Counted from the first letter of the stretch, positions 37,124 through 46,401 are shown. The stretch is 64,000 nt of DNA from Azospirillum brasilense (GCF_001315015.1 NZ_CP012914.1:2228501-2292500), one strand, 5' to 3'. Numbers and translations: made by a program. The notes: generated by a model not told the origin, from the sequence alone.

Positions 37124-38311
37124 TTGAGCCATGCACACAGCCCCGCTGCCGACCGGCCGCTGACGGCGCTCGTCAACGCCACGCTCCACACCGGGGATGC
37201 GGTGCTGGCGGGTGCCGCCCTGCTGATCGACGGCCCGGCCATCGCCGCCATCGTCGCGCCCGAAGCGATCCCGCGGGAGGCCGAGGTGATCGATCTCGGC
37301 GGCGGCATCCTCGCCCCCGGCTTCATCGACCTTCAGGTGAATGGCGGCGGCGGCGCGCTGTTCAACGACACGCCCGACCTGCCGACGTTGCGCCGCATCG
37401 CCGAGGCGCACCGCCGCTTCGGCACCACCGGCCTGCTGCCCACCCTCATCACCGACTCGGCTGAAAAGCGCGCCGCCGCCGTGGCCGCGGTGCGCGCCGC
37501 CGTGGCGGAGGGGATGCCCGGTGTGCTCGGCATCCATCTGGAAGGTCCGCACATCGCGCCGGCACGCCGCGGCGTCCATGACGCGCGCTTCATCGCCCCC
37601 CCCGACGCCGACGACCTCGCCCTGCTCGGCGGCCTGTCCGGCCTGCCGGCCCTGGTCACGCTGGCGCCGGAGGCGGTTCCGCCGGAGCCGGTTCGCCGGC
37701 TCGCCGCCGCCGGGCTGCGCATCGCCGCCGGCCACAGCACCGCTACCTGGGCGCAGGCCAAGGCCGGCTTCGCCGCCGGCATCACCGGGGTGACCCACCT
37801 GTTCAACGCCATGAGCCCGCTCGGCTCCCGCGAGCCCGGCATGGTCGGGGCCGCGCTGGAGGACGACACGGTCTGGTGCGGCATCATCGTCGACGGGCAC
37901 CATGTCCACGACGCCTCCGTCCGTCTGGCCTGGAAGGCGAAGGCCCCGGGCCGGCTGTTCCTGGTGACCGACGCGATGCCCCCGGTCGGCGCTTCCGAGG
38001 ATCACCCAGCCGGCGGTTTCCAGCTCTACGGCGAGGAGATCCGGGTGAAGGACGGGCGTTGCGTCACCGCCGACGGCACGCTGGCCGGTTCCGCCCTGGA
38101 CATGGCGACGGCGGTGCGCAACGCCGTGGAACGGGTCGGCATCCCGCTGGACGAGGCATTGCGCATGGCCTCCGCCTACCCGGCCGATTTCATGGGAATG
38201 GCGGGACGGCGCGGCCGCCTTCGGCCCGGCCTGGCCGCCGACCTCGTGCATCTCGACGAGCGGTTGCGGGTGCGGACGACCTGGATCAGCGGCAAAATGG
38301 CCGTTCCGTGA
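37124..38311 (+). CDS. nagA: N-acetylglucosamine-6-phosphate deacetylase
   Basis: Amidohydrolase, 395 residues, converting GlcNAc-6-phosphate to glucosamine-6-phosphate and acetate. The best start is a TTG at 37124 (MSHAHSPAADRPLTALVNAT); the ATG at 37131 is out of frame and there is no other in-frame start, so the exact N-terminus is uncertain. Diagnostic motifs: GIHLEGPHIAPARRGVHD (metal ligand Glu), AAGHSTATWAQ, GVTHLFNAMSP and LVTDAMPPVGA (catalytic Asp). No nagB or transporter is adjacent, though a sugar kinase gene lies 650 bases downstream on the other strand. Confidence 0.9.
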   Translation: MSHAHSPAADRPLTALVNATLHTGDAVLAGAALLIDGPAIAAIVAPEAIPREAEVIDLGGGILAPGFIDLQVNGGGGALFNDTPDLPTLRRIAEAHRRFGTTGLLPTLITDSAEKRAAAVAAVRAAVAEGMPGVLGIHLEGPHIAPARRGVHDARFIAPPDADDLALLGGLSGLPALVTLAPEAVPPEPVRRLAAAGLRIAAGHSTATWAQAKAGFAAGITGVTHLFNAMSPLGSREPGMVGAALEDDTVWCGIIVDGHHVHDASVRLAWKAKAPGRLFLVTDAMPPVGASEDHPAGGFQLYGEEIRVKDGRCVTADGTLAGSALDMATAVRNAVERVGIPLDEALRMASAYPADFMGMAGRRGRLRPGLAADLVHLDERLRVRTTWISGKMAVP

Positions 38312-38394
38312 AACACCCCCTGCACGCGCGCAAATCTGTCGTATAGAGGCCGCAGAATTTTGACCCTCATACGCAGAATCGAGGAGATTTACCC

Positions 38395-38457
38395 ATGGAC
38401 ATCGCCCTGATGGTTCTGGCCGTCGTGTTCTTCTTCTGGCAGACCGTTTCCGAGTGA
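38395..38457 (+). CDS. 20-residue single-span membrane microprotein
   Basis: A complete tiny gene: GAGGAG about eight bases before the ATG at 38395, 20 codons giving MDIALMVLAVVFFFWQTVSE, stop at 38455-38457. Residues 3-15 form one hydrophobic helix. A TATAGA -10-like box at 38342-38347 lies upstream and a strong intrinsic terminator lies 24 bases downstream, so it looks like an independent transcription unit. I recognise no family. It could instead be a leader peptide, but no gene follows on this strand. Confidence 0.6.
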   Translation: MDIALMVLAVVFFFWQTVSE

Positions 38458-38480
38458 TCGGGGTCCGGGCATCCGGACAA

Positions 38481-38522
38481 GCGAAAGGGCGGCTCCCTGG
38501 TGGGGCCGCCCTTTCGCGTTTC
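38481..38522 (+). terminator. intrinsic terminator after the microprotein gene
   Basis: Perfect 13-bp stem GCGAAAGGGCGGC (38481-38493) with GCCGCCCTTTCGC (38505-38517) followed by GTTTC. Its strength, right after a 63-base gene, argues that the gene is real. Confidence 0.85.
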
Positions 38523-38554
38523 GGACCCATCAATTCGGCTGCCGGGCGGAGCCC

Positions 38555-38884
38555 TCAGTCGGCCAGTGCGCCGCCATGGATCTGCGGGTGCTCCAGCCGC
38601 GTATGGGCGGAGGCAACCAGCCTCAACGTCTCCATGATCGTTCCGATCGCCTCGTTCAGATCGGCCCGGCCGGCGGGCGTAGGCATTCCCGACAGGACCG
38701 ATTCCAGGTCGTCGGCGGCGTCCTGCAGAAGGACGCAGGCCTCCTCCAACTGACGTTTGGCCGTTAGGCCGTTTGCAGGATGCGACGGCGCCGCCTTCTG
38801 CATATTGCGATAGGCATTTTGATTTGCAGTTTGCAGCGAAGACCCGCGCTGCCCCTTCTGAAACCCCGTGATGAAGCCGAACAT
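38555..38884 (-). CDS. hypothetical protein, helical
   Basis: A 109-residue protein from the ATG at 38884 (MFGFITGFQKGQRGSSLQTA), with GGGAGAGG as ribosome-binding site. No domain recognised. The second half (residues about 40-105) is predicted helical, with heptad-like segments such as LEEACVLLQDAADDLESVL and LNEAIGTIMETLRLVASAH. No signal peptide. It is 72 bases downstream of the ROK kinase on the same strand and convergent with the microprotein unit. Confidence 0.65.
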   Translation of the reverse strand: MFGFITGFQKGQRGSSLQTANQNAYRNMQKAAPSHPANGLTAKRQLEEACVLLQDAADDLESVLSGMPTPAGRADLNEAIGTIMETLRLVASAHTRLEHPQIHGGALAD

Positions 38885-38956
38885 GGGCCCTCTCCCTTCC
38901 GTGTCGGAGGGTATAGAGCAAAAGCCGCGCCAATTTCGAAACATCGGCCGAAGGGA

Positions 38957-39871
38957 TCACGCCTTGGGCCAAAGCCACGCCGCGCCGCGCATACCGCTTT
39001 CGGCGCCATGGCGCGCCCGAAGGAAGCGGGTGCGGGGAGCCGGACTCAGCGCCCAGCGCCCCCATAGGACCGGCACGGCCTCGTACAGCCCCGGCAAGTC
39101 CGACAGGCCGCCGCCGACCACCACCGCGTCAGGGTCGAGCAGATTGATGACGGCGGCCAGCGCACGGGCCAGCGCATCGGCATGACGGTCCAGCGTCGCC
39201 CGCGCCGCCGCGTCGCCGGCCGCCGCGCGGGCGGCGATCTCCGGCGGGGCCAGCGACTCTCCCGTACGCCGATGGTGCAGGCGGGCCAGACCGGCTCCGC
39301 ACAGCAGCGTCTCGATGCAGCCTTCCCGCCCGCAGCCGCAGGGCAACGGCGGGCCGTCCTCCGCCGTCCGCCAAGGCAGCGGGTTATGCCCCCACTCTCC
39401 GGCGAGCGCGTTGGCGCCGGCCAGGATGCGCCGGTCGGCGACGATCCCGCCTCCGACCCCGGTGCCCAGGATGATCCCGAAGACCAGCGGCGCCCCGGCG
39501 GCGGCACCGTCCACCGCCTCCGACAGGACGAAGGCGTTGGCGTCGTTGGCGATGCGCACCGGGCGGTCCAGCGCCCGCGCCAGATCGGCCGCAAAGGGCC
39601 GGCCGTCCAGCCAGGGCAGATTGACCGCGCGCACGGTTCCCGCGGCAGCGTCGACAATGCCGGGCAGGCACAGGCCGACCGTGGCGTCCCGGCAGCCCGC
39701 CCGCTCCTCCAGCGCCGCCACGGCGCCGGCCAGCGCCTCCAGTGTCTCCGCATAGCCGCGCGGCGTGTCGGCGCGGTACCGCGCCCGCTCCGTCCCGTCC
39801 GGAGCCAGGAGGGTGGCGGCGATCTTGGTGCCGCCCAGATCGACGCCGATTCGCATCGGACCCATGCCCAT
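38957..39871 (-). CDS. ROK-family sugar kinase (fructokinase Mak-like)
   Basis: A 304-residue kinase. The ATG at 39871 (MGMGPMRIGVDLGGTKIAAT) has GGGAG seven bases upstream. The phosphate-binding DLGGTK is at residues 11-16; the ROK signature with sugar-binding GEWGHNPLPW and zinc motif CGCGREGCIETLLCG follows. GEWGHNPLPW matches E. coli Mak (fructokinase) better than NagK, which has GEFGHIRLP. The proximity of nagA allows an amino-sugar role, but sequence favours a hexose such as fructose or mannose. Divergent from the ankyrin-fusion gene. Confidence 0.85.
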   Translation of the reverse strand: MGMGPMRIGVDLGGTKIAATLLAPDGTERARYRADTPRGYAETLEALAGAVAALEERAGCRDATVGLCLPGIVDAAAGTVRAVNLPWLDGRPFAADLARALDRPVRIANDANAFVLSEAVDGAAAGAPLVFGIILGTGVGGGIVADRRILAGANALAGEWGHNPLPWRTAEDGPPLPCGCGREGCIETLLCGAGLARLHHRRTGESLAPPEIAARAAAGDAAARATLDRHADALARALAAVINLLDPDAVVVGGGLSDLPGLYEAVPVLWGRWALSPAPRTRFLRARHGAESGMRGAAWLWPKA

Positions 39872-40076
39872 GACGGACTCCCAGCGCGGGTGGACAGTGA
39901 AGGAGGTGAAAAAAGCAGCTCCCCCTATAGCGCAGCGCTCCGCCCGAATCAGCCATCCCGACGCGCGCCTCCTCCATAAGAGGTGGCGGTCCCGTCCCTT
40001 TGCACCGTCGCAGGACGACGGCGGACCACTAGAGTCAGGAGTGTCACGTCCCATCAATTGGATTGCGCGCGCCCCC

Positions 40077-42521
40077 ATGGACCGTTCCGCTCCGAAAGCC
40101 ACGCCATCCTCGAATCGCTCTGCGGCGAAGGCGAAGCCCCAACCCCAGGCCGCCGGCCTGCGCCCCGACCAGACGGAGGTCTTCGACGGCCTTCTCCTGG
40201 CTCTGCTGGCGCGCAAACGGCTGCTGGTGCTGGTCGGCGAGGCCGGGTCCGGACGGGCCGCGGTCTTCCACCAGCTCGTCGAGCAGGTCGGCTCCGACGG
40301 GGCGCTGGTGCTTCCGGTCGCCGCCAGCGCCGGAGCGCAGGTGGAGGATCTGGTGTCCGCCGCTGGTGACGCCGCCCTGCCGTCGGACAGCGACGACCGC
40401 GATTTCGACACGCTGATCGAGGAGTTGGAGGAGCGGCTCGACCTCGCCGGCACCGGGCTGCTGGCGGTGGAGAACGCCGGTGTCCTGGCCGCTCCGGCGC
40501 TGGCCGACCTGATCGACCTCACCCGGTCCGAAACGCCGAGCGGGCGTTTCCTCCAGGTCCTTCTCTGCGGCACGCCGGAGATGGAGCGGACCCTGGCCCG
40601 TCCCGGGCTGGCCGAGGCGGTGCGCGAGCTTGGCGTGATCTACCGCATGACGCCCGGCGCCGGCCCGTCCGTCGCGCCCGCCGCCGCCATTCCTTCTGCC
40701 GGCCTCTCCGTCGGGCCGGCGCTCGCCCCGCCGCGCGCCGCGCCGCCGCCGCCGCCGCCGCGACGGGGGGCGGAACGCGACGCCAACGACTGGCCGGCCA
40801 ACGACTGGGACGCTCCGGACGGCTGGACGATCCCGGAAGCCGGTGCCCCGGTCGCCGATCTGCCCGTCAAGCGCCCGCGCCGCCGCGCCGCGCTGGCCGG
40901 AGCGGCGATCACCACCCTGATCCTGCTGGGTGCCGCCGGGGCCGGCGTAACTCTGGCGGTCCCGGGCGCCACGCCCGAACGGGCGCTCGATTACGCCCGG
41001 CAAAGCTGGCAGGACCTCCGCGGTTTCGTCACGGAGCGGGTGCACAATCCTTTCGCCGATGAGCCCAGCCTGGGCAGCCGCGGCCCTGACACGCTGGCGC
41101 TCGCCCGGCCGCAGAACCCCTATCTCGCTTCCCTCCCCGCGGAGGCCGGGGTGCCGGTCGCCGGTCCTGCGCCCATCAGGGCCGACGCCCCGCCGCCCGC
41201 CGTCCGCACCGCGAGCCCGCCAGCCGCCCAGACGACTCCCCAGACGACGGCCACCCCGGCGGTGCCCTCGCCAACGACCGTCGCGAAGCTCGACCCGGCG
41301 CCGCCGGCGAGGCCGGAGCAGCCGTCCGTCGCTCCGTCGGCCCAGATGCCGAAACCGCCGGTGCCGGCGGCCGATCCGCTGGCCGCGGAGCACACCCAAC
41401 CGCCCAAGCCGCGGGCGACCGAGTACCGCACGGAGCAGAGCGAAGGCCCGACCGGTTCCGCCACCCTGCCGCCGCTGGTCGATGAGCCGGCGCCCCAGAT
41501 GGCCGCCCCGGCGATGCCCCAGCCCGCGACCCCCACGGCGTCCACGCCCTTCTCGGCCAGCGACAACGGCCTGAACCCACGCGTCCGCACCCTGGTCGAT
41601 CAGGCCCGCCGGCAGATCGCCGCCAAGCTGCTGACCACGCCGCCGAACAACAACGCCTACGAGACGGTGTCGCGCCTGCGCGAGATCGCCCCGGCGACGC
41701 CGGAGATCCAGGAACTTCTGACGACCATGGAGGAGACCTACCGCCGCTGGGCCTCGCTGGCGGAGCGCGACGGCAATTGGGACGAGGCGCGGCGCTTCTA
41801 CGAGCGCGCTCTGATCGTCGCCCCCAACACCGGCGACCTGCGCGACCGCATCAAGGCGGCCGGCGAAGGGCGCGTGCTTCCCGCCATGCCCACGGCCTCG
41901 GCGGCACCCGGCACCCCGTCGGCGCCGGCGGCCACCGCCGAGGTGCGGCCCGGCCTGGACAGCCGTGACGGCGCCATTGCCCTGATGCGCCGGACTGACG
42001 AGTTGAAGCGCGCGCTGGACGGCGGCGCCGATCCGAACAAGCGGGTGGACAACGGCAAGACCCTGCTGATGCTGGCCTCCGAACAGGGGCTGACCGACGC
42101 GGTGCGGCTGCTGATCGACCGCCGGGCCAAGACGGAGCTGCGCACCGCTGATGGCGCCACCGCGGTGATGTACGCCGCCTGGGGCGGGCACGAGGCGGTG
42201 ATCCACGCCCTGGCCGCCGCCGGGGCCGAACTTGACGCCACCAACGACGACGGCAAGACCGCGCTGATGGCCGCCGCGGCCCGCGGCCATGACGGAGTCG
42301 TAAAGATCCTGGTCGACCGTGGCGTGTCGGTGGACCGGGTGGCCAGCCACGGCTGGTCGGCCTTGATGTACGCCGCCAACAACGGCCACGACCGCGTGGC
42401 CCGGATGCTGGTGGAGCGCGGCGCCAACCCGTTCCGCATGGACACCGCCGGCAACTCCGCCCTCACCCTCGGCGCGCTGCAGGGCCACATGCAGGTGGTC
42501 GAGGCGCTGAAGCCGCACTGA
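40077..42521 (+). CDS. large ATPase-like / transmembrane / ankyrin-repeat fusion protein
   Basis: An 814-residue protein from the ATG at 40077 (MDRSAPKATPSSNRSAAKAK); the frame is open upstream to 39765 but overlaps the divergent kinase. Order: AAA/ExeA-like domain with degenerate Walker A GEAGSGRA at residues 54-61 (Arg replaces the catalytic Lys) and VENAG in place of Walker B; Pro-rich linker; one membrane helix at about 270-293; long Pro/Ala region; a TPR-like helical section at about 505-590 (SLAERDGNWDEARRFYERAL); five ankyrin repeats from about 627 to the end (ADPNKRVDNGKTLLMLASEQ). Probably an inner-membrane protein with periplasmic ankyrins. Function unknown. Confidence 0.8.
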   Translation: MDRSAPKATPSSNRSAAKAKPQPQAAGLRPDQTEVFDGLLLALLARKRLLVLVGEAGSGRAAVFHQLVEQVGSDGALVLPVAASAGAQVEDLVSAAGDAALPSDSDDRDFDTLIEELEERLDLAGTGLLAVENAGVLAAPALADLIDLTRSETPSGRFLQVLLCGTPEMERTLARPGLAEAVRELGVIYRMTPGAGPSVAPAAAIPSAGLSVGPALAPPRAAPPPPPPRRGAERDANDWPANDWDAPDGWTIPEAGAPVADLPVKRPRRRAALAGAAITTLILLGAAGAGVTLAVPGATPERALDYARQSWQDLRGFVTERVHNPFADEPSLGSRGPDTLALARPQNPYLASLPAEAGVPVAGPAPIRADAPPPAVRTASPPAAQTTPQTTATPAVPSPTTVAKLDPAPPARPEQPSVAPSAQMPKPPVPAADPLAAEHTQPPKPRATEYRTEQSEGPTGSATLPPLVDEPAPQMAAPAMPQPATPTASTPFSASDNGLNPRVRTLVDQARRQIAAKLLTTPPNNNAYETVSRLREIAPATPEIQELLTTMEETYRRWASLAERDGNWDEARRFYERALIVAPNTGDLRDRIKAAGEGRVLPAMPTASAAPGTPSAPAATAEVRPGLDSRDGAIALMRRTDELKRALDGGADPNKRVDNGKTLLMLASEQGLTDAVRLLIDRRAKTELRTADGATAVMYAAWGGHEAVIHALAAAGAELDATNDDGKTALMAAAARGHDGVVKILVDRGVSVDRVASHGWSALMYAANNGHDRVARMLVERGANPFRMDTAGNSALTLGALQGHMQVVEALKPH

Positions 42522-42536
42522 CCGGCAAGCCAAGCA

Positions 42537-42573
42537 AAAAACGGCGGGCGCCCCAGGGATGCCCGCCGTTTTC
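42537..42573. terminator. bidirectional intrinsic terminator
   Basis: AAAACGGCGGGC (within 42538-42549) pairs with GCCCGCCGTTTT (42561-42572). It has T runs on both strands, and serves the ankyrin-fusion gene (plus) and the convergent chemoreceptor gene (minus). Confidence 0.88.
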
Positions 42574-42615
42574 GCATGTCGATCCTGCCGAACCCATCTC
42601 CGAGCCGTTGCCCAA

Positions 42616-44307
42616 TCAGGCGGCTTTGATCTCCGCCAGGAAGCTCTCGATCTCCTTGCGCAGCGTTTCCGACTGGCGGGCCAGTTCGCCCGACGCGCTC
42701 ATCACCTGACCGGCCGCCGCACCCGTCTCACCCGCGGCCAGCGTGACCTCGGTGATGCTGCCGGAGACTTGGTGGGTGCCCGTCGCGGCCTCCTGGACAT
42801 TGCGGGAGATCTCGTTGGTCGCGGCGCCCTGCTCCTCGATGGCGGCGGCGATGGCGGTCGAGATGTCGTTGATCTGGCCGATGATGCCGCCGATGGCGGA
42901 GATGTCGCGCACCGCGCCGTCGGTCGCGCCCTGGATGGCGGCGATCTGGGCGGCGATCTCGTCGGTCGCCTTGGCGGTCTGGGAGGCGAGATGCTTCACC
43001 TCGCCGGCGACGACGGCGAAGCCCTTGCCGGCCTCGCCCGCCCGGGCGGCCTCGATGGTCGCGTTCAGCGCCAGCAGGTTCGTCTGGCTGGCGATGTTGG
43101 TGATGAGGCTGACCACCTCGCCGATCTTCTGCGCGGCCTCGACCAGACCGCGCACCGTCTCGTTGGTGCGGGTCGCCTGCTCGACCGCCTGCCCGGCGAT
43201 CTGCGAGGAGCGCGACACCTGCGTCGCGATCTCGCGGATGGAGCTCGCCATCTCCTCCGTAGCCGACGCGACGGTCTGGACGTTGGCGCTGGTCTGCTCC
43301 GCCGCCGCCTGGACGGTGGTCGCCTGGATGTTGGTCCGCTCGGCCATGGAGGTCATGCTGTGGGCGGTGGCGTCCAGCTCCGAGGCTGCGGCGGCCACCG
43401 TGCGCAGGGAGGCCGCGGAGGAGTCCCCGAAGCGGTTCACCAGACGCTCCACGGCTTCCGACCGGCGCTGCTTGGTCGCCTGTTCCTCCGCCTGGACGGC
43501 GGCCAGCCGGTCCGCCTCGATCAGGCCGTCCTTGAAGACTTGCACCGCGCGGGCCATGGCGCCCAGCTCGTCCTTGCGCTGCGCACCGTCCACGGTGACC
43601 GTCAGCTCGCGCCCCGCCAGCCGGTTCATCACCCCAGTGAGCTGCTGGATCGGCTTGGACACGCCGGCGATGATCGCCAGCCCCATCATCGCGCCGAGGA
43701 GGGTCACGACGGAGATCGCGACGATGAGCAGGGTTTTGCTCGACCCATAGGTCGCCTCGCCCTGGTCGGCGGCAATGCGACCGTTGCGGATGTTGAATTG
43801 GATGAGGTCGCGCATGAGCCCCTGGGCCTTGCGGAACTCGACGCGCGATTCGCCTTTGTAGAGTGCGGTCGCCTCGTTGTTGCGATCGTCCCGGGACAAC
43901 GGAAGCAATTTTCGGTGGCTCAGTTCCTGGTAACGCTCCCAATGGCCCATGAGCTTCTGGAACGTTTCGGTCTCGTAGCCGGGGGTCAGCATGGATTCAT
44001 ATTTGCGAACCGCGTCCTGGAAGTTCTCCAGAGTCGCCGCCATGGTCTTCTCCTCCTCGGCCTGCTGGGCAGGCTCGGTGGATAGAATGTGTGCGGACTC
44101 CAGAATCCGGTAGAACTCGAAATAATCGGTCATCCGGGCAATCTCGCCGACGCTCGGCAGCCAGTTGTCGCGGATGTCCTTCCCCGCGTCATTCACCGTC
44201 GAAATGCGGTCTATGCTGAAAAGACCCAATGCGATGATGAACATGACGAGTATGGAAAACGAAGACACGATCTTCGCTTTTATCGTGATGTTCGATAGAA
44301 CAGACAT
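42616..44307 (-). CDS. methyl-accepting chemotaxis protein
   Basis: A 563-residue chemoreceptor. TM1 at about residues 12-30, a periplasmic four-helix-bundle-type sensor at 31-191, TM2 at 192-214, HAMP at 215-267 ([20 protein letters not shown]), then the cytoplasmic signalling domain with the hairpin tip [20 protein letters not shown] followed by [20 protein letters not shown]. It signals to CheA/CheW. There is no C-terminal pentapeptide for CheR tethering. The ligand cannot be read from the sequence. A 511-base A+T-rich region lies upstream. Confidence 0.95.
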   Translation of the reverse strand: MSVLSNITIKAKIVSSFSILVMFIIALGLFSIDRISTVNDAGKDIRDNWLPSVGEIARMTDYFEFYRILESAHILSTEPAQQAEEEKTMAATLENFQDAVRKYESMLTPGYETETFQKLMGHWERYQELSHRKLLPLSRDDRNNEATALYKGESRVEFRKAQGLMRDLIQFNIRNGRIAADQGEATYGSSKTLLIVAISVVTLLGAMMGLAIIAGVSKPIQQLTGVMNRLAGRELTVTVDGAQRKDELGAMARAVQVFKDGLIEADRLAAVQAEEQATKQRRSEAVERLVNRFGDSSAASLRTVAAAASELDATAHSMTSMAERTNIQATTVQAAAEQTSANVQTVASATEEMASSIREIATQVSRSSQIAGQAVEQATRTNETVRGLVEAAQKIGEVVSLITNIASQTNLLALNATIEAARAGEAGKGFAVVAGEVKHLASQTAKATDEIAAQIAAIQGATDGAVRDISAIGGIIGQINDISTAIAAAIEEQGAATNEISRNVQEAATGTHQVSGSITEVTLAAGETGAAAGQVMSASGELARQSETLRKEIESFLAEIKAA

Positions 44308-44749
44308 GCGACATTCCCTCCACGAATTCCCGAGAAAACCAGCGCGCTACCTTGTGCAGAGCTTCAATTTTTTATTGTCTGCAACGTGTTTCCAAGGGAT
44401 TCACCGACCACGACAGGCTCTATGCCGACAGACTTACAGATTACGCGAGAGTTTCCCCAACGCGGGAGCGCAATTCTCACACGATTGGCGTCGACGATGG
44501 GTTCGTGATTTCTTTTAATCTATGCCGCAGAGCCTTTTGACATTCCGCTCTGCGTACCGATGCCAACCAGCACTGCACTCGACGCACTGTTTATCTCACA
44601 TCATAAGTAAACTAACTATTAAAGCATTATGAAATGCTGAAAACTTTTTTCTTTTTATTTATTACATTGATGATTTTGTAAAGTTACTCACTTGAGAAAC
44701 GTTTGTTTCGCCGGAGGCGTCACGGATCGCCAGTGGATGCCAAAGGCGC
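44308..44749. other. A+T-rich intergenic region upstream of the chemoreceptor
   Basis: No convincing gene. From about 44560 to 44700 the sequence is far richer in A+T than the rest of the window (for example the stretch with TTTTTTCTTTTTATTTATT at 44645-44663). A short AGCATT-ATGA-AATGCT stem near 44624 precedes a T-rich tract on the plus strand. It may hold a nucleoid-protein-controlled promoter or the scar of a transfer; nothing decisive is seen. Confidence 0.45.
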
Positions 44750-44788
44750 AAAAAAAGCCCGCGGGCGCGTGATGCGCAGCCGCGGGCT
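44750..44788 (-). terminator. intrinsic terminator after the M20 peptidase gene
   Basis: Minus strand: stem AGCCCGCGG with CCGCGGGCT (44756-44764 with 44780-44788) enclosing a GCGC/GCGC inner stem, then seven T (44756-44750). 30 bases after the peptidase stop. Confidence 0.88.
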
Positions 44789-44818
44789 GAACCACAAAAA
44801 CTTGCGGACCGGTACGGA

Positions 44819-46219
44819 TCAGAGAGCGGCGAAGCGCGCCAGCATGGCCGCGTGCGAGCGGATGCCGTTGTGCAGGCACTTCACCTCGAACTTCTCGTTG
44901 GGCGAATGGATGCGGTCATCCTCAAGCCCGAAGCCGACGAAGATCGAATCGAAGCCCAGCGCCTGCCGGATGTAGCCGCCGACCGGGATCGAGCCACCGC
45001 TGCCGACCAGTGCCGGCTTGTTGGCGAAGACGTCGCCCAGCCCCGCCATGGCGGCGCGCAGATAGGGGCTGTCGGTCGGCACCTGGACGCCCGGCGAGCG
45101 GCCGAACACCGTGAACTCCCACCGCCCGTCCGCCGGCGTGCGCTCCTCCAGGAAGCTCTTGATCCCGGCCAGGATCTTCTCCGGGTCCTGCGCCGGCACG
45201 AGGCGGCAGGACAGCTTTGCCGACGCCTTGGAGGCGATGACGGTCTTGGAGCCTTCGCCGGTGTAGCCGCCCCAGATGCCGTTGATGTCGCAGGTCGGGC
45301 GCGACCACAGCCGCTCCAGCGCGCTGCGCCCGGCCTCGCCCACCGGGGTCTTCAGCCCGACGCCGGCCAGGAAGGCGCTCTCGTCGAAGCCGAGGTCGCG
45401 CCACATCGCCTTTTCCTCGTCCGTGGGCTCGGCCACATCGTCGTAGAAGCCGGGGAAGCGGACGCGCCCGTCCTCGTCATGGATCTGGCCGAGGATGCGG
45501 GTCAGCGCGTTGATCGGGTTCAGCACCGCGCCGCCGAACATACCGGAATGCAGGTCGTGGCTCGGCCCATGCAGCGTCGCCTCGACGTAGAGCAGGCCGC
45601 GCAGCCGCGTGGTGATCGCCGGGGTGTCGATGTTCCAGGCGTTGGTGTCGGTGATGACGCAGACGTCAGCCTTCAGCTCCTCCGCGTTGGCCTTCAAAAA
45701 GGGCAGCAGGTTCGGGCTGCCGGTCTCCTCCTCGCCCTCCAGCAGGACGGTCACGCGGATGGGCAGGGTGCCGTGCACGGCGTGCCAGGCGCGGAACGCC
45801 TCGATGAAGGTCATCACCTGACCCTTGTCGTCCACGGCGCCGCGGGCGACGATGCGGCGGCCATGCTCGGCCTCGACGATGGCCGGCTCGAAGGGCGGGC
45901 TGTTCCACAGCTCCAGCGGCTCCGCCGGCTGCACGTCGTAATGGCCGTAATAGAGGATGTGCGGCACATCCTGACCGCCCGGCCCCGGATGATGGGCGAC
46001 GACCGCGGGATGGCCGGCCGTCTCGCGCACGGAGGCGTCGAAGCCCAGCCCGCTCAGCTCGCGCACCAGCCAGTCCGCGGCACGGCGCACGTCGCCCTTG
46101 TAAGCCGGGTCGGTGCTGACGCTGGGGATGCGCAGCAGGTCGCAGAGACGGCCCAGGGAGTCTTCGAAACCGCGGTCAACCTGCTGGAGAACGGGGTCGG
46201 CTGACAGGACGCTCGACAT
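44819..46219 (-). CDS. M20-family dipeptidase/aminoacylase-type metallopeptidase
   Basis: A 466-residue zinc peptidase. The ATG at 46219 (MSSVLSADPVLQQVDRGFED) is chosen over an upstream extension. Zinc ligands and catalytic residues appear as YYGHYDVQPAEP (His, Asp), RGAVDDKGQV (bridging Asp), LLEGEEETGSPN (catalytic Glu and ligand Glu), ITDTNAW and, at the C-terminus, a terminal histidine in EKFEVKCLHNGIRSHAAML. The dimerisation domain contains LHSGMFGGAVLNPINAL. Cytoplasmic, probably acting on dipeptides. It lies after urtE on the same strand; a link to nitrogen scavenging is inference. Confidence 0.9.
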   Translation of the reverse strand: MSSVLSADPVLQQVDRGFEDSLGRLCDLLRIPSVSTDPAYKGDVRRAADWLVRELSGLGFDASVRETAGHPAVVAHHPGPGGQDVPHILYYGHYDVQPAEPLELWNSPPFEPAIVEAEHGRRIVARGAVDDKGQVMTFIEAFRAWHAVHGTLPIRVTVLLEGEEETGSPNLLPFLKANAEELKADVCVITDTNAWNIDTPAITTRLRGLLYVEATLHGPSHDLHSGMFGGAVLNPINALTRILGQIHDEDGRVRFPGFYDDVAEPTDEEKAMWRDLGFDESAFLAGVGLKTPVGEAGRSALERLWSRPTCDINGIWGGYTGEGSKTVIASKASAKLSCRLVPAQDPEKILAGIKSFLEERTPADGRWEFTVFGRSPGVQVPTDSPYLRAAMAGLGDVFANKPALVGSGGSIPVGGYIRQALGFDSIFVGFGLEDDRIHSPNEKFEVKCLHNGIRSHAAMLARFAAL

Positions 46220-46299
46220 TCGGAACTGCCTTCGGTGTGGATGATGGCAGCGATGGTAGCGCATCGCGGTTCCGCGCCAAGCTCCACAAAGCGCAGGGG

Positions 46300-46387
46300 T
46301 GCCATCCTCGCGACGGCGGCGTTCCCGGTTCCCGCCACGGGAAGCACAGGATGGCGGGACCGCGGCTCCGCCTTCGCGAGGATGCCC
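46300..46387. other. nested inverted repeats between the peptidase gene and urtE
   Basis: ATCCTCGCGA (46304-46313) pairs with TCGCGAGGAT (46374-46383), and inside it CCCGCCA pairs with TGGCGGG (about 46331-46357). It could form a cruciform or long RNA hairpin just after the urtE stop and act as a terminator, though no T run is present. Confidence 0.4.
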
Positions 46388-46401
46388 TGGACGCAGGCGC
46401 G

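Noticed and set aside
37131..37163. ATG at 37131 as start of nagA
   Set aside because: It is out of frame with the NagA protein and meets a stop after ten codons.
40044..42533. 829-codon open frame opposite the ankyrin-fusion gene
   Set aside because: The plus-strand frame has clear ankyrin and helical motifs; the minus frame has only Arg/Gly/His-rich low complexity.
42559..44085. 508-codon open frame opposite the chemoreceptor
   Set aside because: The minus-strand chemoreceptor is unambiguous; the plus frame is a shadow.
44165..44540. Short plus-strand frames upstream of the chemoreceptor
   Set aside because: They overlap the chemoreceptor start region on the opposite strand and have no supporting signals.
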